Source: an uncultured Flavobacteriales bacterium
GTDB lineage: Bacteria; Bacteroidota; Bacteroidia; Flavobacteriales; UBA7430
DNA length: 5,050 nt
NCBI GenBank assembly: GCA_913041775.1
Contig: CAJWJW010000108.1
Span: 1 to 5,050, forward strand
Reading direction: 5' to 3'
Every line of letters starts with the position of its first letter. Positions within the stretch are counted from its first letter, which is position 1. The notes under the pieces are model-generated. The model ran no database searches and had not been told where the DNA came from. It was given only the letters and a program-made list of their open reading frames with translations. Shown here one piece after another: positions 1-5,050 of the stretch. The translations under genes were made by a program, and so were the position numbers.

Positions 1-751
1 CTGCTAAGATAGAATCGCTTGTAGGAGGCGTAACCAATTCATTATTTCTCCGGAAGAAAATATTCATCGTACCCGACTCTTCAATATATTCGTGCTTGTC
101 GCCATCTGTCCAAACTAGCTGATGGTAACCTTCGGCTTGACCTAATTTTGCTGGATAGAAAGATGCAGCGTAGTTACCAGCTGCTTTGGCTGCACCTGTA
201 CCACCTGCAGCAGCTCTAGTATAATCTGTTTCTACTTTTACATGAACTTCTCCGGTGTAGTAAGCTTGTACAGGACATGTAATAATTATAAAGGTATAAT
301 CATCTGAAGGTGTTGCCTTTATAAAGTTCGAAGAAGCGAACATGAATGGTCTGATGTATAAAGCTGAAGTAGGTTCATTAGGAACCCATTTTTCATCAAT
401 TTTTAAAAGCTCATTTAAACCATTTAAAAAGATTTCTTCAGGAATCTCAGGCATACATAATCTCGAAGCCGATTTATTTAGTCGCTTCGCATTTTCTTCA
501 GGTCTAAAAAGTAAAGTCTCATTTTTAGGACTTTTATAAGCTTTCATTCCTTCAAAAACAGATTGTCCGTAATGTAGCGCATGTAGTGCAGGAAAAATAT
601 CTAAGGTTCCGTAAGGCTTAATTTCTGGTTCTAGCCATTTGCCATCTTTATAATGCACCAATAGCATATGGTCAGAAAAAACCGATCCAAAAGCAGCCCC
701 TTTCCACACATCTTCATTCCATCTACTCTCTGCTGTTTTCTCTATCTTCAT
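1..751 (-). CDS. ilvE: Branched-chain amino acid aminotransferase, N-terminal 250 codons (C-terminus beyond left edge)
   Basis: This is a fold-type IV PLP enzyme that exchanges the amino group between leucine, isoleucine or valine and 2-oxoglutarate, the last step of branched-chain synthesis and the first of breakdown; it is cytosolic. The reading frame is open from the ATG at 751 to the window edge. It gives 250 residues of a family usually near 350, so roughly the last 100 are missing. Visible family motifs are LHYGQSVFEGMKAY (residues 59-72), GGTGAAKAAGNYA (183-195) with Lys189 as the expected PLP Schiff-base lysine, and YIEESGTMNIFF (222-233) with Glu225 as the expected PLP-nitrogen partner. 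These match the longer BCAT type shared by eukaryotes and Bacteroidota better than the short E. coli IlvE type. The start lies two bases after the stop of the upstream M42 peptidase gene, so co-transcription is likely. No Shine-Dalgarno sequence is seen. Product identity is secure; synthesis versus degradation cannot be decided here. Confidence 0.95.
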   Translation of the reverse strand, partial: MKIEKTAESRWNEDVWKGAAFGSVFSDHMLLVHYKDGKWLEPEIKPYGTLDIFPALHALHYGQSVFEGMKAYKSPKNETLLFRPEENAKRLNKSASRLCMPEIPEEIFLNGLNELLKIDEKWVPNEPTSALYIRPFMFASSNFIKATPSDDYTFIIITCPVQAYYTGEVHVKVETDYTRAAAGGTGAAKAAGNYAASFYPAKLGQAEGYHQLVWTDGDKHEYIEESGTMNIFFRRNNELVTPPTSDSILA

Positions 752-753
752 AG

Positions 754-1839
754 CTATTTAAGGTATCTAAAGTCTTGTTGGTCTTTAATGTTTAGAAGCG
801 TATTGTAAATGAGTTCAACAACATGTTGTACATCATCTATATGTGCGCTTTCTACCGTGGTATGCATGTATCGTAAAGGAAGTGAGATTAATGCCGAAGC
901 AACTCCGCCTATTGCAAAAGCAAAGGCATCTGTATCTGTTCCTGTAGCTCTAGAGGCGGCTTGTCTTTGGAAAGGTATTTTATTTTCCTCTGCAGTCTCT
1001 ATTATTACCTTAAGTAGATTGTTTTGTACCGAGGGTCCGTAAGTCAATACGGGGCCATCTCCACAGTTCAGGTCGCCTTGCTTAATCTTATTTATCATTG
1101 GTGTATTGGTGTCGTGACATACATCTGTTACTATAGCTACATCTGGACGAATAGTTTCCACAATCATTTTTGCTCCATGTAAGCCTACTTCCTCCTGTAC
1201 AGAGTTCGTAATATATAAACCAAAAGGTAACTTCTTTTTGTTTTTATGAAGTAAACGAGCTACTTCAGCTATCACAAATCCACCTATTCTATTGTCTAAA
1301 GCTCTTCCCACAAAGTAGCGGTTGTTAAGCGTCATAAACTCATCTTCATAAGTGATTACACAACCTACATGAACACCCATTTCTGAGACTTCCTTATCGG
1401 ATATTGCACCACAGTCTAGGAATATAGTGTCCATTTGTGGGCTTTTTTCATCTTTCCCATGACGTGTATGTATTGCCGGCCATCCAAAAACAGCTTTCAC
1501 TATACCTTTGTCTGTGTGTATATTAACTCGTTTTGAAGGAGCTATCTGATGGTCAGAGCCACCATTTCTGCGCACGTAAATAAACCCATCTTTCGTAATG
1601 TAATGTACAAACCAAGAGATCTCATCTGCATGTGCCTCTATAACAACTTTGTATTTTGCTTCGGGGTTCACAATTCCTACAACTGTACCATAGGTATCTA
1701 CAATATAATCGTCTATATACGGTTTTAAGTAGTCTAACCACAACTTCTGACCTTCACTTTCGAATCCAGTAGGTGAGGGGTTATTGAGATAAGACTCTAG
1801 GAAAGTCAGTGATTTTTTAGAGAAAAAGTTCTTTTTCAT
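754..1839 (-). CDS. M42-family zinc/cobalt metallo-aminopeptidase (FrvX/YsdC type)
   Basis: A cytosolic metallo-aminopeptidase of family M42 (TET-type, often a dodecamer), which removes N-terminal residues from short peptides. The full metal site can be read: His70 and Asp72 in AHADE, bridging Asp182 in RALDNR, catalytic Glu216 and metal-binding Glu217 in VQEEVG, Asp239 in VTDV, and His326 in YMHTTVE. These positions nearly coincide with those known for archaeal TET peptidases. An N-terminal NPSPTGFE motif (residues 20-27) is also typical. I chose the ATG at 1839, giving 361 residues, the family's usual length. The frame stays open to 1947, but those 36 extra codons fill the divergent promoter region, overlap the 5' end of mnmD and resemble nothing in the family. 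ilvE follows after two bases. The exact substrate preference (leucyl, glutamyl, blocked termini) cannot be read from sequence; other members were once labelled cellulase or endoglucanase M, which should not be copied here. Confidence 0.94.
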   Translation of the reverse strand: MKKNFFSKKSLTFLESYLNNPSPTGFESEGQKLWLDYLKPYIDDYIVDTYGTVVGIVNPEAKYKVVIEAHADEISWFVHYITKDGFIYVRRNGGSDHQIAPSKRVNIHTDKGIVKAVFGWPAIHTRHGKDEKSPQMDTIFLDCGAISDKEVSEMGVHVGCVITYEDEFMTLNNRYFVGRALDNRIGGFVIAEVARLLHKNKKKLPFGLYITNSVQEEVGLHGAKMIVETIRPDVAIVTDVCHDTNTPMINKIKQGDLNCGDGPVLTYGPSVQNNLLKVIIETAEENKIPFQRQAASRATGTDTDAFAFAIGGVASALISLPLRYMHTTVESAHIDDVQHVVELIYNTLLNIKDQQDFRYLK

Positions 1840-1921
1840 TCGCCGAATTAAATATAATTTTTGGGTTGGTGAATATACGAAAATTGCTTGGTATATTTGT
1901 AGAGACTTAAATAACCCAATT
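1840..1921. promoter_or_regulatory. Divergent intergenic region between the M42 peptidase gene and mnmD
   Basis: The 82 bases separate the start codons of two divergently read genes and should hold both promoters. A good rightward promoter is visible (entered separately). For the leftward gene I see only a weak TATATTTA element at 1849-1856 on the minus strand, ten bases from the start codon and without a matching upstream TTG, so that promoter remains unassigned. No clear operator-like inverted repeat is seen. Confidence 0.6.
1866..1899 (+). promoter_or_regulatory. Bacteroidota-type promoter for mnmD
   Basis: TATATTTG at 1892-1899 matches the Bacteroidota -7 consensus TAnnTTTG exactly. A TTG at 1866-1868 lies 23 bases upstream of it, at the upper end of the 17-23 base spacing reported for Flavobacterium -33 elements. 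The predicted transcript start is near 1904-1907, which leaves a leader of only about 15-18 bases before the TTG start at 1922. The -7 match is direct observation; promoter activity is inferred. Confidence 0.55.
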
Positions 1922-2587
1922 TTGAAAAAAGAGATTGTTAAAACCACTGATGGTTCTTATACTTTATACGTTCCAGAATTAGACGAAACGTACCATTCAA
2001 CCAATGGTGCACTTCAAGAATCTCTTCATGTATTTATTGACGCTGGCTTGAAGTATTCTTCATTAAAAAAAGTGTCTGTTTTAGAGGTTGGATTTGGTAC
2101 AGGACTTAACGCACTAACAACTTTTAATGAGGCAGAAAAACAGGGAATTTCAATTGAGTTTACTTCTTTAGAACCGTATCCTTTAATTTGGGAAGAGGTT
2201 GTTAAACTTAATTATTTAGCACTTAAGGGTTATGAAAAACATTCAATTCCATTTAAAGAAATGCATTCTTGCGACTGGGGTAGGTTTGAAGAGATTTCAT
2301 CAAATTACTCTCTACGAAAAATGAACCTAAAGTTACAAGAACTAACTTTTGAAAACACATTCGATCTAATTTATTTTGATGCTTTTGCCCCACAAATTCA
2401 ACCTGAATTATGGACGGAAGAGATTTTTTCTTTGATGTATAAAGCATTAAAAAATAAGGGTGTTCTTGTTACCTACTGTGCTAAAGGAACTGTAAAGCGT
2501 GCATTAAAAGCTATAGGTTTTGAATTGCAAAGTATTCCAGGACCTCCTGGGAAAAGAGAAATGAGTAGGGGGGTTAAGAATAATTAG
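1922..2587 (+). CDS. mnmD: Stand-alone tRNA (mnm5s2U34) methyltransferase MnmD
   Basis: An S-adenosylmethionine-dependent methyltransferase (DUF752/MnmC2 family) that converts 5-aminomethyl-2-thiouridine at tRNA wobble position 34 to the methylaminomethyl form. Motifs in the 221 residues are YHSTNGALQESLHVFI (24-39), SAM-binding motif I LEVGFGTGLN (54-63), the acidic LEPYPL (83-88), FDAFAP (152-157), ELWTEEIF (162-169), VTYCAKGTVKRAL (183-195) and GPPGKREM (207-214). The protein lacks the FAD oxidase half (MnmC1) that is fused to it in E. coli MnmC, as is usual in Bacteroidota; the substrate would then come from MnmE/MnmG using ammonium, as shown for the Aquifex homologue. The start is TTG: the encoded KKEIVKTTDGSYTLYVP aligns with the normal family N-terminus, and no ATG exists in frame nearby on either side. 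The gene is read alone, divergent from the M42 peptidase gene and convergent with the phosphoribosyltransferase gene. Confidence 0.93.
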   Translation: MKKEIVKTTDGSYTLYVPELDETYHSTNGALQESLHVFIDAGLKYSSLKKVSVLEVGFGTGLNALTTFNEAEKQGISIEFTSLEPYPLIWEEVVKLNYLALKGYEKHSIPFKEMHSCDWGRFEEISSNYSLRKMNLKLQELTFENTFDLIYFDAFAPQIQPELWTEEIFSLMYKALKNKGVLVTYCAKGTVKRALKAIGFELQSIPGPPGKREMSRGVKNN

Positions 2588-2608
2588 TAATTAAAAATTA
2601 TTAATTAC
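2587..2608. terminator. Possible bidirectional terminator hairpin between convergent genes
   Basis: GTAATTAA at 2587-2594 and TTAATTAC at 2601-2608 form a perfect 8-bp stem with a 6-base loop, beginning at the last base of the mnmD stop codon. It lies between mnmD and the convergent phosphoribosyltransferase gene, where a shared terminator is expected. The stem has only one G-C pair and no immediate T-run follows on either strand, so it is a weak candidate; a T-rich stretch (2648-2658) lies about 40 bases further on. Confidence 0.35.
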
Positions 2609-2656
2609 CAATCCTTGTCTTTAAATGACTCATTTTACTCCAAGACCTTTTTTTAT

Positions 2657-3154
2657 TTACTGAATAAAAACGCCTTCATTATCCCCTAATTCAACTGCAA
2701 CATGATCTTTAAGAGATGTAGAGAGTATTAGTCCTGCATAATCTGTATAAATAGGGAATCTATGGTGTTTACGGTCTATAAGTGCAGTTACTTGTATCAT
2801 TTTCACAGGCACCTTAAGGAAATGCTTTATGCCGTAAATCATGGTCTTACCTGAGTTTAGTACATCGTCTACTAAAATCACTACTTTATTACTAAAGTCT
2901 TCCTCTTTAATGTCTAAAGATATCGGAGAGTTAAATGGTTCTTTCTTGTCTATAGTAACTTCAGCAACTAATGTAGAAACAGTAGATATAGATTCTATTA
3001 GTTTCGTTAATCTATTGGCTAAAACAAAACCATTTCCATTTATCCCTGCCAATACAATAGACGGTTCTTTGTAGTGTGTTTCGTATATCTGCCATGCCAT
3101 ACGAGTTAGTTTTTGCTCTATTTGCTGGCTGCTAAGGATTTGAGTTCTGCTCAT
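2657..3154 (-). CDS. PyrR-like phosphoribosyltransferase
   Basis: A type I phosphoribosyltransferase, cytosolic, that would join a base to ribose 5-phosphate from PRPP. The PRPP-binding loop VVILVDDVLNSGKTM spans residues 91-105, with Asp96-Asp97 as the expected catalytic acidic pair. The N-terminal QQIEQKLTRMAWQI (10-23) and LIDRKHHRFPI (125-135) resemble Bacillus PyrR, whose matching segments are a similar helix and an LVDRGHRELPI-type stretch, so PyrR is the nearest recognisable family. At 165 residues it is slightly shorter than PyrR (about 180). The PyrR C-terminal GKN segment is replaced by AGLIL, so uracil phosphoribosyltransferase or RNA-binding attenuator activity should not be assumed; a hypoxanthine-type activity is another possibility. 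The ATG at 3154 is the only sensible start. The gene follows the T9SS protein gene by 26 bases and is probably the last of that transcript, converging with mnmD. Confidence 0.85.
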   Translation of the reverse strand: MSRTQILSSQQIEQKLTRMAWQIYETHYKEPSIVLAGINGNGFVLANRLTKLIESISTVSTLVAEVTIDKKEPFNSPISLDIKEEDFSNKVVILVDDVLNSGKTMIYGIKHFLKVPVKMIQVTALIDRKHHRFPIYTDYAGLILSTSLKDHVAVELGDNEGVFIQ

Positions 3155-3180
3155 AATAGTTCTATTAAATACGCTTGGGA

Positions 3181-4095
3181 TTAGTCTCTGTATAAGTGAA
3201 CAAAACCAGTTATTTCTTTTTCTATAGGTAAGGTGTAAATATTTACTTTGTACATTATTCTATAAAAGTAAACTCCTTCTGCCACTTCTTTTCCTCTTTT
3301 ATTTAAACCATCCCAACTAGGGTAGTTGTTATCAGAATTTACGGTGGCCATATGTCGACCCCATTGGCTAAATACTTCCATTCTAAAGTCAGTAGATTTA
3401 CACATAACTTCTATGTCTTCTGCTGCTAAGTCTTCGTGGTCATTATAGGGTTTAAAAGTGTTGTTAAATTCATCACCGTTGGGAGTAAATACATCAGGCA
3501 TATTTAAAGCACAATGACATTCATTTACAATTAAAGTAACTTCATTTTTAGCGGCTACAATTCCACAAGCATTTTCTATTTCGGCTGTATAGTAGTGCTC
3601 TTGATTAAATTCTATTTCTTCGAGCATGGCTTCAACACTTAGACTGTTTTGAGACAAAGAATCGTCTAATAAAAAGCCGTCTAAATACCAGAAATGAGTA
3701 AAGTCAGACTGTGATGTTCCGAGTGCAGGATTGTCCTCTAAACACATATTTACAACAGTATCTAAACTTTGTTCTGTATTAAGAAAGACCACAAAGTCGT
3801 ATTCAACTAAATCTGAAGTAAGCGAAAAACTACCGCTAAGTGTATCTTCTCCAATATTAATTATTTCCAAGGAATAGACTCCTTCTGTATCAATTGTTAC
3901 AGAACTGTCTGCGTTGTAAGAGATAGACTCATCATTAAACATCCATGTAAAAACAGAGTCAGTAATTGCTATTGAAGGAAAAGCAATCGTTGTATCTTTT
4001 GTTTCACAAATATGAAAGTCAGAAAACCAATTTTGTCCTTGGGCAGCAAAAGTGTTTACAAGGAGGATGCAGATTATGCTAAGTACTTTTTTCAT
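3181..4095 (-). CDS. Secreted protein with T9SS type B (gliding motility-associated) C-terminal sorting domain
   Basis: A 304-residue exported protein of unknown function. Residues 1-20 form a Sec signal peptide (Lys2-Lys3, hydrophobic stretch, likely cleavage after AAQG). Residues about 28-80 and 112-190 look like two beta-rich, immunoglobulin-like segments, each with a Trp core (FTWMFN; FWYLDG) and a closing YSLEI/YTAEI strand, which is common in T9SS cargo. Residues about 200-304 are the CHU_C/TIGR04131 domain: MPDVFTPNGDEFNN, MEVFSQWG, WDGLNKRGKEVAEGVYFYRI. In Flavobacteriia this domain directs passage through the type IX secretion system and attachment at or release from the cell surface. 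The body is acidic and has cysteines at 30, 118, 177, 193, 195 and 232, some of which could pair outside the cell. With only two small domains before the sorting signal it is short for this class; no enzymatic motif is seen. The start lies 10 bases after the hutI stop. Confidence 0.9.
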   Translation of the reverse strand: MKKVLSIICILLVNTFAAQGQNWFSDFHICETKDTTIAFPSIAITDSVFTWMFNDESISYNADSSVTIDTEGVYSLEIINIGEDTLSGSFSLTSDLVEYDFVVFLNTEQSLDTVVNMCLEDNPALGTSQSDFTHFWYLDGFLLDDSLSQNSLSVEAMLEEIEFNQEHYYTAEIENACGIVAAKNEVTLIVNECHCALNMPDVFTPNGDEFNNTFKPYNDHEDLAAEDIEVMCKSTDFRMEVFSQWGRHMATVNSDNNYPSWDGLNKRGKEVAEGVYFYRIMYKVNIYTLPIEKEITGFVHLYRD

Positions 4096-4105
4096 GTTTA
4101 CTAGT

Positions 4106-5050
4106 TTATCGGTTGAATTCGCAACCGTTTATGAAAACTCTTTCTATACAGTTATGTCCAAAATTATAGGGTATAAAAGAATAGGAAGGTATTTTCTTGG
4201 TGATAAATATATTACCTTTTTTTCCTTTGGCAATACTTCCTTCCATTTTACTAATTCCCATTGCATATGCTCCGTTAATAGTCGCAGCATTTATGGCTTC
4301 TTCAGGATTCATATTCATGTGAATACAGGCCAATGAAACAACAAAGTTCATATTTCCTGAGGGTGTAGATCCGGGATTGTAGTCGGTTGCTAAACAAATA
4401 GGTAAGCCTTGGTCTATCATATTACGAGCAGGACCGTAAGGGATTTTAAGGAAAAACGAGCAGGAGGGAAGTAAGGTTGGCATTGTGATAGATCCTTTAA
4501 GTGCATCTATGTCTTCTTGGTTTACAACCTCTAAATGATCTACAGATAGCGCACCTAGTTTTACTGCTGAAGGAACACCACCAATTATATTAAATTGATT
4601 TACATGTACCTTTGGAGTCAATCCATGCTTTTTCCCTGCATTTACAACTCGTTCCATATCTTCCACTGAGAAATATCCTTTTTCGCAGAAAATATCAACA
4701 TATTCTGCAAGTTTCTCTTTGGCTACTAATGGAATCATTTCCTCTTCAATAAGTTTTAAATAGCCTTCTTTGTCGTTTTTATATACTAATGGAAGTGCAT
4801 GAGCTCCTAAAAAAGTTGCTTTTATAGTTATAGGGAAAGTTTCTTTTAAGCGCTTTATAACACGCAACATTTTCAATTCGCTTTTGGTGCTTAGGCCATA
4901 ACCACTTTTAATTTCTAAAGCGCCTGTACCCATTTTTATTAGTTCAACTAAACGAGTTGATGCACTTTCGTATAATTCATCCTCGCTAGTCTCTGCTAAT
5001 TTTTGAGCAGAATTTAAAATTCCACCACCACGATTCGCAATTTCCTCGTA
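4106..5050 (-). CDS. hutI: Imidazolonepropionase, C-terminal 314 codons (N-terminus beyond right edge)
   Basis: The third enzyme of histidine degradation: it hydrolyses 4-imidazolone-5-propionate to N-formimino-L-glutamate, using a zinc ion in an amidohydrolase-fold barrel in the cytosol. The frame is open to the right edge at 5050. The internal ATG at 4933 is not the start, because the codons before it encode family sequence (YEEIANRGGGIL). About 95-100 N-terminal residues, including the first zinc HxH motif, lie outside the window. Visible motifs, counted from the edge, are EIKSGYGL (46-53), FLGAHALP (80-87), VDIFCEKGYF (118-127), VHVNQF (148-153) with zinc ligand His149, SVDHLE (169-174) with His172 as likely general base, and LATDYNPGSTPSGNM (220-234) with zinc ligand Asp223. 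Where characterised HutI enzymes have HADE, this one has HVNQ, so the Glu near the zinc is Gln. The gene is followed after 10 bases by the T9SS protein gene. The product assignment is firm despite truncation. Confidence 0.95.
   Translation of the reverse strand, partial: YEEIANRGGGILNSAQKLAETSEDELYESASTRLVELIKMGTGALEIKSGYGLSTKSELKMLRVIKRLKETFPITIKATFLGAHALPLVYKNDKEGYLKLIEEEMIPLVAKEKLAEYVDIFCEKGYFSVEDMERVVNAGKKHGLTPKVHVNQFNIIGGVPSAVKLGALSVDHLEVVNQEDIDALKGSITMPTLLPSCSFFLKIPYGPARNMIDQGLPICLATDYNPGSTPSGNMNFVVSLACIHMNMNPEEAINAATINGAYAMGISKMEGSIAKGKKGNIFITKKIPSYSFIPYNFGHNCIERVFINGCEFNR

Noticed and set aside
342..539. A 65-codon plus-strand reading frame inside ilvE.
   Set aside because: It is antisense to a clearly conserved gene and the peptide has no recognisable feature.
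809..1042. A 77-codon plus-strand reading frame inside the M42 peptidase gene.
   Set aside because: It is the antisense shadow of the conserved peptidase C-terminus; the Cys/Ser/Thr-rich peptide looks non-coding.
1849..1856. TATATTTA on the minus strand as a -7 element for the M42 peptidase gene.
   Set aside because: It misses the final G of the consensus, has no TTG 17-23 bases upstream, and would leave almost no leader.
1840..1947. An N-terminal extension of 36 codons on the M42 peptidase from an ATG at 1947.
   Set aside because: It would overlap the 5' end of mnmD and cover its promoter, has no resemblance to the family, and the ATG at 1839 gives the normal family length.
2568..2573. A run of six G near the mnmD end as a possible frameshift.
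   Set aside because: The current frame gives a C-terminus (KREMSRGVK) that matches the usual family ending, so no frameshift is needed.
4052..4336. A 94-codon plus-strand reading frame across the hutI/T9SS gene junction.
   Set aside because: It is antisense to two well-supported genes and has no family resemblance or promoter.
4106..4933. A 275-residue hutI starting at the ATG at 4933.
   Set aside because: The 39 upstream codons to the edge are open and encode conserved HutI sequence, so this ATG is internal.

Overview
The window looks like ordinary chromosomal sequence from a member of the Bacteroidota, most likely Flavobacteriales. Four things support this. The DNA is AT-rich. Starts show no Shine-Dalgarno sequence. 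A TAnnTTTG-type promoter element sits upstream of mnmD. One protein has a signal peptide and a C-terminal gliding-motility-associated (type B) type IX secretion sorting domain. There are six protein genes, two of them cut by the window edges. I see no RNA gene, mobile element, CRISPR array or phage gene.

Left part, minus strand (1-1839): an M42-family metallo-aminopeptidase is followed two bases later by ilvE, the branched-chain amino acid aminotransferase, which runs off the left edge. The spacing suggests one transcript. Peptide trimming and branched-chain amino acid transamination are compatible jobs, but a functional link is inference.

Middle (1840-2656): an 82-bp divergent intergenic region carries a good Bacteroidota-type promoter facing right. 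It drives mnmD, a stand-alone tRNA wobble-uridine methyltransferase that starts with TTG. mnmD converges with the next minus-strand group, and a short AT-only inverted repeat lies between their ends.

Right part, minus strand (2657-5050): the order of transcription is hutI (imidazolonepropionase, histidine degradation, N-terminus beyond the right edge), then a small secreted T9SS type B protein, then a PyrR-like phosphoribosyltransferase. Gaps of 10 and 26 bases suggest co-transcription, although the three products have no obvious shared role.

I did not find a convincing undescribed system. The points most worth a second look are the Glu-to-Gln change in the HutI zinc-site motif, the unusual company hutI keeps, the TTG start with a very short leader on mnmD, and the PyrR-like protein that may lack the regulatory function of its namesake.
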